DNA of 59,144 bases from Treponema sp. (GCA_031265845.1 JAISCC010000083.1:1-59144); one strand, 5' to 3'; positions 41,984 to 51,174 are shown, counted from the stretch's first letter. Program-made: numbers and translations. The notes: generated from the letters alone by a model not told the origin.

Positions 41984-42974
41984 GCGCTTCAAGAACTGCG
42001 GTACGGGTAAAATTCGCCCCTTTAAGACACAGCGCAAGCTCAAGGATGAATGTCTCATCCATAGCGTCCGAGAAAACAGCCGCTTCCGTGATGGCGTTGC
42101 GCTCAACGTTAAGCGCGACTTCAACGCCGCCCCATGTGAACCGTCCGTAAGACGCGCAGGTGAACGGCGGATTCTTGCCGTATTTCCATGCGGGATCGGC
42201 GAATTGTTTTTCTAAACAAATCAGGCGGCGCTTCAAACGTTCCAAGAACACGGCGCGATTTGGCGAATGCGGCGCGTTCGGCGCGTGCGCCGCGCCGAAA
42301 AACTCGTCTGCCAGCGAATCAATGGTCAGGCGCGCGCTCCGCAACCCATACACCGCGTCAAACGCATCAACAAGCGCTGTTTTCAGCGTTGGAATGGTCA
42401 AGTCCGGAGCGCATTCGGTCAGATTGATGACGCGCTGTCTGACGGATTCAACGCTTTTCGCCTTGATCTTATCCTGTGAAACGGAAAGGTATTTCGAAGC
42501 CGCGTCCATATCCGCGTTCACCAGCAGGGTTCCGTGGTGAAATGCGTTTTTGTCCGATTGATAATACGCATTGCCGGAAAATTTCCGTCCGTCCGTTTCA
42601 AGATCGTTCCGTCCGTTTTTTTGCGCTTTAACGCCAACGTTCCGTACAGCCTGTAGAATCACATCGGTCTGTTTGTCGAGATTGTAATCGCCTTTTGGAA
42701 CCAAAAACGTGAAGTTCAGGTTGCCCATGTCGTGAAACACCGCGCCGCCGCCGGAAAGCCGCCGCGCAAGAAAGCCGCCGTCACGCTCAAGGACTTCGAC
42801 GCGGCATTCTTTCCATGCGTTCTGATTCCGCCCAATGACAACGGTGCGCCGGTTTTGCCACAAATACAGCGCCGCCGCGCCGTCGGGAAGCGTCTCAAGC
42901 AACAACGCCTCAAGCGCGATGTTTTTGTACGGATTCGTCTCTTCAGTTATAAAAATAGAGGTTTCATTGATCAT
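41904..42974 (-). CDS. lplA: Lipoate-protein ligase A
   Basis: A 356-residue enzyme that attaches free lipoate to E2 or GcvH. The start at 42974 gives MINETSIFITEETNPYKNIA. Conserved parts are RRTVVIGRNQNAW, ARRLSGGGAVFHDMGNLNF and the catalytic-lysine segment GRKFSGNAYY. A C-terminal accessory domain is present. The ATG lies six bases from a TATGAT box with no ribosome binding site. The final codons lie in the 13-bp repeat shared with the DNA upstream of lpd, and overlap the end of the DUF3782 gene tail to tail. Confidence 0.94.
   Translation of the reverse strand: MINETSIFITEETNPYKNIALEALLLETLPDGAAALYLWQNRRTVVIGRNQNAWKECRVEVLERDGGFLARRLSGGGAVFHDMGNLNFTFLVPKGDYNLDKQTDVILQAVRNVGVKAQKNGRNDLETDGRKFSGNAYYQSDKNAFHHGTLLVNADMDAASKYLSVSQDKIKAKSVESVRQRVINLTECAPDLTIPTLKTALVDAFDAVYGLRSARLTIDSLADEFFGAAHAPNAPHSPNRAVFLERLKRRLICLEKQFADPAWKYGKNPPFTCASYGRFTWGGVEVALNVERNAITEAAVFSDAMDETFILELALCLKGANFTRTAVLEALTARFADNPLRLAFCDDVVDLIFGDR
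41909..41921. repeat. 13-bp direct repeat, copy 2
   Basis: TGTCTCCAAAAAT, inside the last codons of lplA (encoding part of LIFGD). Identical to 41159-41171. Confidence 0.7.
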
Positions 42975-42980
42975 TGGTGT

Positions 42981-43009
42981 ATCATAGCTTCTTTGCGCGG
43001 TTATGCGAA
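42981..43009 (-). promoter_or_regulatory. lplA promoter (leaderless-type)
   Basis: TTCGCA (43004-43009), 17-base spacer, TATGAT (42981-42986), six bases to the ATG at 42974. Confidence 0.5.
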
Positions 43010-43065
43010 GAGGGGGTGGTGATACGGCGCACACTCCGCGCATGCGCCAGAAGTTCATCTGGCGA

Positions 43066-43242
43066 TTATTTCAGAGCGCCTGACAATATGGTCAATCGCT
43101 TTTTCAAATCCGCGTCTTGCGCTTGATTGACGGCGTTTTCAATGACCGAAACGTCATTTGTTTCATTGTACTCTACGATGGCGCTGACAACTGCGGCGTC
43201 GTCAGACGAATTTTCAATATATAAAGAAAAGAATGTTGTCAT
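43066..43242 (-). CDS. Small ORF, 58 residues, overlapping a lipoprotein gene
   Basis: Starts at ATG 43242, inside the last codons of the lipoprotein gene 43214-44422, and reads MTTFFSLYIENSSDDAAVVS and on to a TAA at 43066. The composition is protein-like and acidic (VEYNETNDVSVIENAVNQ). The overlap suggests translational coupling. No family is recognised and no strong ribosome binding site is seen. Confidence 0.5.
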   Translation of the reverse strand: MTTFFSLYIENSSDDAAVVSAIVEYNETNDVSVIENAVNQAQDADLKKRLTILSGALK

Positions 43243-44422
43243 TCTCGTGCATGTTTCTCAAGGTCACCGAACCGTCCGCGCCCAATGAAACGTACCTTTT
43301 TTCTTCAATAGTGATGAGCCGCTCTTCATTCGCTTGTACGTATGCGCTGAATTCGAAGAACGTCATCGCTTCTTTCACCGCGCCGCCGGCTTCGGAATAG
43401 CATTGCACTGTGGCGTACTGGACGGGTCCGCCGCTCCACTTCATGGCGAATGTTTTATCAAATCCGGTTTCTTCGCGCAGTCCTATCCTTTCGTCACGAT
43501 AGGATTGATCGCTCGCGCCGTGATCCGTATCATTGTCGTACATTCTCAGAGTCGCCAGAATCTCGTCATGCTTTCCGGAAAATTCAGATAAAGGAACAGT
43601 GATGTCAAGTCTATATCCTCCGGATTCCCGCCTCGCTTGATCGGTTGTGTACCGGTTTCCATTGACTTCAAGATAGGTCTTTTTCGCGTCGACGCCTGAA
43701 GGATCGCTTATCAAGAAGGACAGAGTCGTGTTCTTGCCGGATGATCGATAGAGAAACGCTTTTGAATTTTTATTGACAAGCGTAGGTCCGGCCGTATCAT
43801 TGTCAACGACCGTAAAATCAAGCGTCTTTTGCTGACCATTCGCCGTCGCCGCCGCCGCCGTATAATTCCCCGCGAGAAAAGAAAGCGCCCCCGCGCTGTT
43901 TATACGGTTGTCCGCCGTTTTTGTATCCAGGGGCACGTTCCCCCACCCTGAAATTTCAGCGGAAAACCTATTGGCTGGAAACCCGTCAAGGTTTAAAATG
44001 GACATATAATAACCGGCGCCTTCCACCAGCGCCTTTGTATAAAAATTTTGCCCTTGTCTGAAAGCGATATACGGAGGGTTGATCGGCGTTATGGAAAACT
44101 CTTTTTTATCTGCGCTGACGTTGTAATCCTCGTCAAAAGACGCAGCCGCGTCTTCCAATCCGTCAGCCTTGATCTCATAATCGCCTTGCGGCAACAGGAT
44201 AATCCTGCGCGTGGTCAATTCGGCGAAATTCGCAAAAATCCGTTTTGTGGCGCTGTCTGAAACCACAAGATTCTTGAAGCCCTCTTTGGGAGGCGCAAGA
44301 ATGACAAGGGCGTAGCGCTTGATATTCACGGAAGCCGGCGTAAAATTCGCTTCCTGCGCCTTATTGCATGAGATGCAGAGGCAAACCATGGTTGCAAAAC
44401 AGAATGCCGTCAAAATTTTCAT
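43214..44422 (-). CDS. Lipoprotein of unknown function
   Basis: A 402-residue lipoprotein: MKILTAFCFATMVCLCISC with Cys19. A GGAAAGAAAAA site precedes the ATG. The mature protein is beta-rich, with a mid-region (about 190-300) that looks like Ig- or fibronectin-type folds (DFTVVDNDTAGPTLV) and a C-terminal part ending DNILFFIY. It is 16 bases downstream of an ABC ATPase gene, so it may be an associated envelope factor rather than a substrate-binding protein of known type. Unknown role. Confidence 0.75.
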   Translation of the reverse strand: MKILTAFCFATMVCLCISCNKAQEANFTPASVNIKRYALVILAPPKEGFKNLVVSDSATKRIFANFAELTTRRIILLPQGDYEIKADGLEDAAASFDEDYNVSADKKEFSITPINPPYIAFRQGQNFYTKALVEGAGYYMSILNLDGFPANRFSAEISGWGNVPLDTKTADNRINSAGALSFLAGNYTAAAATANGQQKTLDFTVVDNDTAGPTLVNKNSKAFLYRSSGKNTTLSFLISDPSGVDAKKTYLEVNGNRYTTDQARRESGGYRLDITVPLSEFSGKHDEILATLRMYDNDTDHGASDQSYRDERIGLREETGFDKTFAMKWSGGPVQYATVQCYSEAGGAVKEAMTFFEFSAYVQANEERLITIEEKRYVSLGADGSVTLRNMHENDNILFFIY

Positions 44423-44438
44423 TTTTTCTTTCCTTTTT

Positions 44439-45350
44439 TTACGCTTGCTTTATGATGTCTTTGCCGCCGTTTTCGGCGTCAAACTGAGCCGTCTTTAATT
44501 TGAGATGCAATTCCCCATCGCCTGACAATGAGCGGTATTCATTTTCTTTATGCGCAATGAGGTTCGTGCGGTATTCTGAAAAAGGCGTCGACACTTTGTA
44601 AAGCGTACCGTTAAACATTTCATAATGCTCAAAAACGGCGTCGATCCGTTCACGGCCAACGTTCTCGCTCTGTACAAGCGTCTCATAGATGACGCCAATA
44701 TCACGCAGGTCATGGGAAACAAGCAAGATGGACATGCCCCGTTTTGAAAACACTTCCTGCAACAACATGGCTATAATCTTGTTCTTCGTAAGACAATCAA
44801 GGCTCGCTATGCTCTCGTCAAGCGCTAAAAGCGCCGGTTGTTCTCGCAGTCTAAACGGAAATAATATACGCGCCAGCCAATAGCGTTGCTGCTCGCCGCC
44901 GGAAAGGTCATATATCTTTTTCGCTAAAAACGCGTCAAGCGTCTCGTCAGTGACATCCGTATCATAAAAATGAACGTCCCGCAACACCGCTTTCAGATTT
45001 TCCCTCAACGCTTCATTGGATGCGTCAAGAGAGCCGTCTTTATTAATCATGCCGTCAACATCATGGTAATATCTGTACATAATAGACAAATCCTGATAAA
45101 TGGACGCCTGACTGTCTTCAGAGAGCGAGGAAAGCAAAAGCGAAGGGACATAGCGGAATGTTTTTTTGTCTTCGCAATCTTCCAATATCTGATTGCAAAG
45201 CGTACTCTTGCCGCATCCTGAAAACCCGGTGAGAACAATAAAACGGTTTTTCCTGATTTTGAAATGAATATCTTTATAAATGCAAACGGGTTCTTGTGTA
45301 TGATCGTCCCCCGGCAGATTCGACTGTCGTATATCCACGTCAAAAATCAC
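44439..45350 (-). CDS. ABC transporter ATP-binding protein (orphan)
   Basis: A 303-residue ATPase. Walker A is GFSGCGKST (about 43-51), the signature LSGGEQQRYWLARI (about 149), Walker B LLALDES and the H-loop SHD. It resembles the ATPases of peptide or nickel transporters. No permease or binding protein is next to it. The gene upstream (45347-45703) appears to be the tail of a second ATPase, so the two may once have formed a tandem or fused pair. A four-base overlap (ATGA) links them. The transported substrate is unknown. Confidence 0.88.
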   Translation of the reverse strand: MIFDVDIRQSNLPGDDHTQEPVCIYKDIHFKIRKNRFIVLTGFSGCGKSTLCNQILEDCEDKKTFRYVPSLLLSSLSEDSQASIYQDLSIMYRYYHDVDGMINKDGSLDASNEALRENLKAVLRDVHFYDTDVTDETLDAFLAKKIYDLSGGEQQRYWLARILFPFRLREQPALLALDESIASLDCLTKNKIIAMLLQEVFSKRGMSILLVSHDLRDIGVIYETLVQSENVGRERIDAVFEHYEMFNGTLYKVSTPFSEYRTNLIAHKENEYRSLSGDGELHLKLKTAQFDAENGGKDIIKQA

Positions 45351-45703
45351 GCCGTCAGAAAACTTCGGGGGGATGGCGCATTCGTCCAGCGCCGTAATAT
45401 CGTAACTTTTTTAAGAGATCGAAACGGCTCGCACAACTCGCTGTTATTGAAAAAACCAAAGAGGCTCATATCGCGCGCGGTTATCTTCTGAATGTCAGAA
45501 ACGTCGTTTTTTCCCGCGTGGTACGTTTCGTCCTTCTCAATCGCAATGACACGGACGGAATAATTTTCCGGCAGCGTCCTTAGAAAGTCAAACGACAGAT
45601 CATGCAGAATAAAAATCGCCGTCTTATGTTTTTTCTTTTCCCGTATAAAAAACGTGATGATATTTTTCAGGACGTCATTCGCCTCGCAATACGTGAAATT
45701 CAC
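45347..45703 (-). pseudogene. Truncated ABC ATPase (C-terminal remnant)
   Basis: A 118-residue frame with GTG start. It contains AIFILHDLSFDFLRTLPENY, which fits the H-loop region after Walker B, and then the usual C-terminal part of a transporter ATPase, but no Walker A or signature motif. In the same frame, beyond a TAG, lies the signal-peptide ORF 45743-45838. The front of the ATPase gene seems to have been deleted, joining it to an unrelated signal peptide. Confidence 0.65.
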
Positions 45704-45742
45704 ATAATAGAAGATAGCAACGTATAAAATACAGGAAGCGTT

Positions 45743-45838
45743 CTATGCTGTACTACCTAAAACAAAAAAATAATCTGTTTGTGAGAACGCCATACCGCTT
45801 GCCAGCAGGAGCGGTATTATTATTAGTACTTTTTTCAT
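45743..45838 (-). pseudogene. Signal-peptide fragment, 31 residues
   Basis: MKKVLIIIPLLLASGMAFSQ is a typical signal peptide (cut after AFS or AFSQ), followed by only 11 more residues and TAG. TAAGGAC lies before the ATG. A promoter stands at 45863-45891. It is most likely the start of an exported protein whose body was lost. Confidence 0.6.
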
Positions 45839-45862
45839 CGTTTGTCCTTACATTTTTAAAAA

Positions 45863-45891
45863 TGTATATCAACTTTTATACATTGCGTCAA
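45863..45891 (-). promoter_or_regulatory. Promoter of the damaged ABC operon
   Basis: TTGACG (45886-45891), 17-base spacer, TATACA (45863-45868), 24 bases before the signal-peptide ORF. Confidence 0.65.
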
Positions 45892-45956
45892 TATATTCTA
45901 TGCGCAAACCCACAAGCTACGCTCATAAGCGGCTCACATGGAGGCGTCCAAAGGCG

Positions 45957-46859
45957 TCAGCTCTTCCCCTTGTCAAACGGCTGTCCGGAAGCCTTGGGCG
46001 CGTAATCCTTGCCGCTGAAAAGCACCAGCGTGGCGAGCGTGATGATATAGGGCAGGGCGCTGAAAAATTCTGAAGGAAGCGCCTGCAACGCCTTGATGTT
46101 CGTGATGTTTACCGCAAGCGCGGACGAAAGCCCGAACAGGATCGAGGAGCCGAGTATGCCGAGGGGCGTCCAACGTCCAAAAGAGACTGCGGCAAGCGCG
46201 ATAAATCCCTTTCCATTGATGGTCGACACCGTGAATTGAATGTCTTGGGTAAGCACGATGCAACCGCCGGCAAGTCCGGCAAGCAATCCCGAAACGAGAA
46301 CCGCGCCATAGCGCAATGTGACGACATCCACGCCGGCGGACGCAAGCGCTTGAGGATGCTCGCCGGCAGCCCGCAAGCGCAAACCGAGGGGACGCTTATA
46401 AAGCGCAAACCACGTCGCGCCCAGAATGGCAAGCGCAATCCACGCGGTTGGGTATATTCCTCCGGGTCCCGGAAGCATGCCCAGCTTGGGATTCATGGTT
46501 CTGTCCATGCGGAAAAGAAGTTGGCAAAAGAACACCGTTATGCCATTGGCGAACAGGTTTATTCCGGTGCCGGAAATCACTTGATCCGCGCGCAGGCTTA
46601 TGGACGCAAAAGCGTGGATCAGCGAAAACAGGCAGCCCGCAAACGCCGCGAGCGCGAGCGCCAGCGGTATGGAAAAGCCGATTCTGCTTTCGAGCAACAC
46701 ATGAACGGTCGCGGCGGTCATGGCGCCTATGGACATGAGCCCTTCCAGCGCGATGTTCACCACGCCGGCTCGCTCGCAGATCAGACCGCCCGTCGCCGCA
46801 ATCAAAATCGGCGCGGTGATCATCAGGATTGAAGGAAGCATGTTGAGCATGATTGTCAT
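45957..46859 (-). CDS. ABC transporter permease, sugar/nucleoside (BmpD/NupQ-like) type
   Basis: A 300-residue inner-membrane protein with about eight to nine membrane segments. It carries the family motif of the branched-chain/ribose-type permeases near the N-terminus (ICERAGVVNIALEGLMSIGA) and in the middle RAAGEHPQALASAG. Homologues form heterodimers with a longer partner, here the 385-residue gene directly upstream, with a four-base overlap. No ATPase or binding lipoprotein is in the window. Nucleoside import is the best known role of such pairs (NupP/NupQ, BmpC/BmpD context), but sugar import is possible given the GH43 gene upstream. Confidence 0.88.
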   Translation of the reverse strand: MTIMLNMLPSILMITAPILIAATGGLICERAGVVNIALEGLMSIGAMTAATVHVLLESRIGFSIPLALALAAFAGCLFSLIHAFASISLRADQVISGTGINLFANGITVFFCQLLFRMDRTMNPKLGMLPGPGGIYPTAWIALAILGATWFALYKRPLGLRLRAAGEHPQALASAGVDVVTLRYGAVLVSGLLAGLAGGCIVLTQDIQFTVSTINGKGFIALAAVSFGRWTPLGILGSSILFGLSSALAVNITNIKALQALPSEFFSALPYIITLATLVLFSGKDYAPKASGQPFDKGKS

Positions 46860-48013
46860 TCGGCAGACTCCTTGGTTTTGGATATTTTGGATGTTTTAGA
46901 TATTTTGGAGCGAGGCAGCAGAGCCGTTTTAGCCCGCCATTCCACAAGGAGCTTTACGCCAGCGCGCAGGCTTATGAAGATGACCACCAGCCCTATGATG
47001 ATGGAGGCGATTTCTTTGGGTATCTGGCGGGACTGCATCAAGGGCTGGGCTGACTTGAGCATGCCAAATAGCAAGCCGGAGAGCGCGGCGCCAAACGCCG
47101 TGCTGTTTCCCACCAAGGCGACCGCGATGCCGTCAAAGCCGTAGCCTTCTTGAGCGGACAGGATGCGCCCATAGGAAAACACGCCGAGTGAAACCACCGC
47201 GCCGGCAAGCCCCGCGAAAGCGCCTGAAATGGCCATGGCCACGGTTATGTTGGCATGTACGTTGATGCCGCTGTAGCGGGCGGCTTCCCTATTGAGACCC
47301 GTCGCCCGCAGTGAATAGCCGAGGTTGGTCTTGCCCATGACAACCCAATACGCCAGAGTCGCCGCCAGGGTGAGGTACAGACCAAGGTTCAGCCTCGACC
47401 CGTTGGTGATAGATTCGAGGAAACTGTCCGACAAACGCGCTGTCTCCGGGAAATTCGGCGTTCTGTAGGTGTTTGCGCCCGGAACCCTCAGCATGATGTA
47501 GCGGGATGCGTAAAAGGCGATGTAATTCATCATAATGGTGGAAACCACTTCGGACACGCTGAATTTCGCCTTGAGAAACCCTGAGACGCCGCCCCAGGCC
47601 GCGCCCGCGACAACAGCCGCAAGGCAGGCCAGCGCCCAGTGCAGAACCGGAACCGGCGGACCGAAAAGCCCCACAAGCTGCGCCGCCGTGAGTCCGGCGA
47701 CGTACTGCCCCTCAGCCCCGATGTTGAAAAGTCCAGTCTTCGCGGCGAATCCCATTGAAAACCCGCACAGGATCAGCGGCAACGAAGCGACGATCCACTC
47801 GCCGATGTAACGCGCATTGTGTACTCCTCGTCCAATGTCCCAGCCTGTCACCACCTGTACAATGGCGGAATACATGCCCGCCGGATTCCTGCCCACCGCA
47901 ATCACCAGAACCGTGCCCGCGAGAAAGCCCAACGCCACCACCGCCGCCGAAACCAGCGCATCCGATCCGGTGAAAACCTCAAGTATTTTTTCTCGTCCTG
48001 AATTTTTTTTCAT
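46856..48013 (-). CDS. ABC transporter permease, sugar/nucleoside (BmpC/NupP-like) type
   Basis: A 385-residue inner-membrane protein, about nine to ten membrane segments. The start at 48013 is taken because AGGAGA lies just upstream. The motif FAAKTGLFNIGAEGQYVAG is the permease signature of this family, and LRATGLNREAARYSGINVHA is its cytoplasmic loop. It is co-translated with the following permease. It lies 46 bases behind the GH43 gene and is probably read from that promoter, which ties transport to glycoside breakdown. The C-terminus has a repeated SKISKT basic tail. Confidence 0.88.
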   Translation of the reverse strand: MKKNSGREKILEVFTGSDALVSAAVVALGFLAGTVLVIAVGRNPAGMYSAIVQVVTGWDIGRGVHNARYIGEWIVASLPLILCGFSMGFAAKTGLFNIGAEGQYVAGLTAAQLVGLFGPPVPVLHWALACLAAVVAGAAWGGVSGFLKAKFSVSEVVSTIMMNYIAFYASRYIMLRVPGANTYRTPNFPETARLSDSFLESITNGSRLNLGLYLTLAATLAYWVVMGKTNLGYSLRATGLNREAARYSGINVHANITVAMAISGAFAGLAGAVVSLGVFSYGRILSAQEGYGFDGIAVALVGNSTAFGAALSGLLFGMLKSAQPLMQSRQIPKEIASIIIGLVVIFISLRAGVKLLVEWRAKTALLPRSKISKTSKISKTKESAE

Positions 48014-48059
48014 TTTTTCTCCTGTTTTCTCCTGTTGACGCCCCGCCGCTTCCGCGCCG

Positions 48060-49748
48060 TCACCGCGCGTTTTTACGCCCCGCATAGGGTCCTATCATGA
48101 CGCCCACAAAACCGCCGGCTGTTTCGGTACTCAAATTGCTTCCGTCAACATTTTCGGCAATGGGCAGCCAGCGGCAAACGCCGCCCGCTTCTCTCGCGCC
48201 AAACGACGCGTAGAAGCTGTACAATGCGCCGTCTCCCTTCACTTTGAACCGCACAGGCCCGTTTTCCAATGTCTGCGGCACAGGCGCGCAGGCAATCCGC
48301 GTCCGCGCATCCCGCGTCAGCGTTATCACGCGCTTGCCGTCATGGATGGTCATGCCGAACGCAAAGTTATGCGACTCGTTCTGAAAGCACACAACGCCGG
48401 CGATTTCATCTTGATTTTTCGGCGTATAGAACATCTCGGTCTCCGCCTCGAAACAGGCGTGTTGCTGGCGCCGCCCCAAAAACGCGGGGGTGCCGGCGGC
48501 ATTGCCGCCATCGTAGACGCTTTCATCCGTTACAGTCAGAATCAGCTTGTTGTCAAGGCGGAACCACGGCTCGCCGCGCGGAGTCCGTAGCATAGCCCAT
48601 TCAAAGCCCAGTTTTTTCGAGGAAAAATCATCCCGCCACCGGAAGTTGCCCGCGCTCATAGAGCGCGCGGCGCTCACAGAACACGGTGCGGCGGCGTCCG
48701 GTGAAACCGCCGGTTTTTTCGCAACAACCGGTACGCGCTTCCCTTTTTCCAGAATAACCGGAAACCCGTCTTTCCACGTTACCGGCAGAAGAAACGTCTC
48801 CCGTCCGGTATTGTAAAAGGGTCCCTCATAGGGTCTGCATCCAAGAAACACCGCGTACCATTCGCCTTTCGGCGTTTCGATGAGGTTGGCGTGTCCCACA
48901 CTCGTAACTTTATCGGGGCGCAATTCCGGCAAATCCCGTTGGGTCAGTATGGGGTTCCCGCTGAATGGCGTATACGGACCCTTCACGTCATCCGCCCTGA
49001 GAACCACCTCGGAATGGTTCGCGCTGGTGCCGCCCTCTGCGGCCATGAGAACATACGTTCCGTTGATTTTGTACAGGTGAGGACCCTCAATCCAAATGGG
49101 CTTTTTACTTCGGTCAACGCCCGCGTCCAGAATCACCTTTTTCTCGCCAAAGGTCGCGTCGGTTTTAACGTCAAAATTATGTATCCAGATGGCGCGGTGT
49201 CCCGCCCATTCCGGCGTTCCTTCCGGTTCGTCGTTATGCGCGATGTACGCGGCTCCGGCGCCGCCGGACCCGTCATCGTCAAAAAAAAGCGACGGATCGA
49301 TGCCGCCCACATGAGGAAGCGGGATCGGATCAGACCAGTTCTGTTCAAAAGGGTCTTTCGTCTTTACAATGAAGTTGCCGATGCCGTCGACGCAGGTGGT
49401 GATAAGGTAGAAGGTGTCATTATACTTATTATATGCTATTGAAGGCGCGTAAATGCCCCCGTTCAGCCTGATTCCGTCAAGGTTGAGTTGGGACGGTCTG
49501 TTCAACACATGTCCCAGCGATTCCCACCGCGTCAAATTTTTGGAATGAAAGATGGGGACGCCCGGATAATAACTGAAAGAAGAAAGCGCGAGAAAAAAAT
49601 CATCCCCCTTGCGGCAGACAGACGGATCCGGATAAAAACCGGGCAGTATGGGATTGAAATACTCATCATCGGCTTTCTGTGAAAAACGGCTGTCATTGCC
49701 GGCGTATTCAAAATAAGAAAACACGGCGGCGTTGCGTTGTTGATCCAT
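48060..49748 (-). CDS. Glycoside hydrolase family 43 (beta-xylosidase/arabinofuranosidase type)
   Basis: A 562-residue cytoplasmic enzyme with no signal peptide. The start at 49748 fits the family. The five-bladed propeller has the GH43 catalytic triad: Asp41 (FYPDPSV), Asp151 (GGIDPSLFFDDDG) and Glu221 (WIEGPHLYK). The C-terminal part (about 365-560) is the concanavalin-like beta-sandwich of GH43 beta-xylosidases (WRDDFSSKKLGFEW). It would remove xylose or arabinose from short oligosaccharides after import, which fits the two permeases downstream. The ATG is six bases from a TATACT box without ribosome binding site. Confidence 0.93.
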   Translation of the reverse strand: MDQQRNAAVFSYFEYAGNDSRFSQKADDEYFNPILPGFYPDPSVCRKGDDFFLALSSFSYYPGVPIFHSKNLTRWESLGHVLNRPSQLNLDGIRLNGGIYAPSIAYNKYNDTFYLITTCVDGIGNFIVKTKDPFEQNWSDPIPLPHVGGIDPSLFFDDDGSGGAGAAYIAHNDEPEGTPEWAGHRAIWIHNFDVKTDATFGEKKVILDAGVDRSKKPIWIEGPHLYKINGTYVLMAAEGGTSANHSEVVLRADDVKGPYTPFSGNPILTQRDLPELRPDKVTSVGHANLIETPKGEWYAVFLGCRPYEGPFYNTGRETFLLPVTWKDGFPVILEKGKRVPVVAKKPAVSPDAAAPCSVSAARSMSAGNFRWRDDFSSKKLGFEWAMLRTPRGEPWFRLDNKLILTVTDESVYDGGNAAGTPAFLGRRQQHACFEAETEMFYTPKNQDEIAGVVCFQNESHNFAFGMTIHDGKRVITLTRDARTRIACAPVPQTLENGPVRFKVKGDGALYSFYASFGAREAGGVCRWLPIAENVDGSNLSTETAGGFVGVMIGPYAGRKNAR

Positions 49749-49754
49749 AGAAGT

Positions 49755-49782
49755 AGTATATAACAAGCCTGAAATTTTGCAA
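49755..49782 (-). promoter_or_regulatory. GH43 promoter (leaderless-type)
   Basis: TTGCAA (49777-49782), 16-base spacer, TATACT (49755-49760), six bases to the ATG at 49748. Confidence 0.6.
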
Positions 49783-49917
49783 GACGCTGAATTCTTTTTG
49801 GAACAGCGTCCATCTGTCAATCAGCCGTGAAATTCGTCCCAATCTGCTCGCGGATGCGGGAAACGTCGCCCAACCGAAACAATCAGCAAAAAATTTACTT
49901 TTTTTCCTGGAAATGGC

Positions 49918-49946
49918 TTGCATAAATCAAGTGAAAACTCTACAAT
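49918..49946 (+). promoter_or_regulatory. V-ATPase operon promoter
   Basis: TTGCAT (49918-49923), 17-base spacer, TACAAT (49941-49946), about 30 bases before atpE, whose AGAGGA site is normal. Confidence 0.7.
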
Positions 49947-49975
49947 AGACCAGTTTTTTTGTTAAAGAGGATACC

Positions 49976-50596
49976 ATGGATATACAACTTCAGGAATTAA
50001 TCGATAAGATAAAAAAAGACGGCATCGCGTCCGCTTCTGAAGAAGCGGCGAAGCTGAAATCCCAGTCCGGCGCCGAAGCCGCGCGTATTGTGGAAGCCGC
50101 GAAAAAAGAAGCGGACGCGATTATCGCCAGGGCGAAAGCAGACGCGGAGCGGACGGAAAAAGCCGGCGTCGCGGCGCTTGAACAGGCGTCCCGCAATCTG
50201 GCGCTTGCGTTCAAAGGGGAAATTCAAAGCCTCCTTGACGCCATTGTAAAAAAAGAAACGTCCGGGGCGTATAAAGAAGATGTCCTCAAAGCGGCGTTGC
50301 CCGATATTCTGAAAGCGTGGGTTGCGAAGGGAAGCGACGAGCTTGCCGTACTCGTAAGCGAGCAGGACATCAAGAAAATCAAGGGCTTTTTTGACGAGAA
50401 ACTCGCCGGCGCTTTGAAGAAAGGCGTTGAACTCAAATCCGACAGGAACCTCTCCGCAGGCTTCCGCATCGCCGAAAAAGACGGTTCCGCCTACTATGAC
50501 TTCTCTGCGGACGCCGTGGCGGAATTGCTCGGCGCCTATCTTAACCCTCATTTGACGGAAATCCTTAAAACTGCGGTCAAAGCCGGAGGGCAATAA
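49976..50596 (+). CDS. atpE: V-type ATP synthase subunit E
   Basis: A 206-residue peripheral-stalk subunit. The N-terminal two thirds is a long helix rich in Ala, Lys and Glu (residues 1-100), the C-terminal part a small globular domain (KALPDILKAW-like region, YYDFSADAVAEL). It joins the catalytic head to the membrane part. First gene of the operon. Confidence 0.93.
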   Translation: MDIQLQELIDKIKKDGIASASEEAAKLKSQSGAEAARIVEAAKKEADAIIARAKADAERTEKAGVAALEQASRNLALAFKGEIQSLLDAIVKKETSGAYKEDVLKAALPDILKAWVAKGSDELAVLVSEQDIKKIKGFFDEKLAGALKKGVELKSDRNLSAGFRIAEKDGSAYYDFSADAVAELLGAYLNPHLTEILKTAVKAGGQ

Positions 50597-50598
50597 GC

Positions 50599-51174
50599 GT
50601 GCCGGCTTACTATTATCTAATTCCCCAACTTCCTAGCCTAAGCTATAACGCGCCGCTTCCCATGACGAGTCAAGCCTTCATTGAATTGTGCAAACGGGAA
50701 CTCCCGCCTTCCGATACGCCGCTTCTTGATCTCTGTACGCTCAATCCCGATACAAGGGAGAATGCGCCGGCTTCCTCATCCGCGTTTATTGAGGCGTGGA
50801 GCGCGTGGGAGCGGACGTTGCGTTTGAATCTCGCGCGATACCGGAGCCTCAAGCTCAAACGGGACGGTGGAACCGCGAGCGGAGCCTATGGCGGCGCGGG
50901 CATTGAGCCGCCCGCGTATCCTGCGGACGCGGCGGCGGCCGCAAAGGCGGCGTTTGCCATCGAATCGCCGCTGGAAGCCGAGCTTTTTTTGGATCAAGCC
51001 CGCTGGAACGCCATTGAATCCCTGCAAGGCTTGAGCTATTTCGGCGAAAACGCCGTCTACGCCTATCTTCTTAAACTGCGCCTCCTGGAGCGCAAGGCTT
51101 TGTTCAAAGCGGAAGAAGGGTTTGCTGAATACACGATGCTGTACGCCGCCATCCTTGATGGACAGCGCAGCTAA
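50599..51174 (+). CDS. DUF2764 family protein of the V-ATPase operon
   Basis: A 191-residue protein starting at GTG 50599, two bases after atpE. It begins PAYYYLIPQLPSLSYN, typical of DUF2764 proteins, which sit at this place in spirochaete and Bacteroidetes V-ATPase operons, apparently where the central-stalk subunit C gene is found elsewhere. The role is not proven; a stalk or assembly function is likely from position. The protein is mostly helical. Confidence 0.85.
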   Translation: MPAYYYLIPQLPSLSYNAPLPMTSQAFIELCKRELPPSDTPLLDLCTLNPDTRENAPASSSAFIEAWSAWERTLRLNLARYRSLKLKRDGGTASGAYGGAGIEPPAYPADAAAAAKAAFAIESPLEAELFLDQARWNAIESLQGLSYFGENAVYAYLLKLRLLERKALFKAEEGFAEYTMLYAAILDGQRS

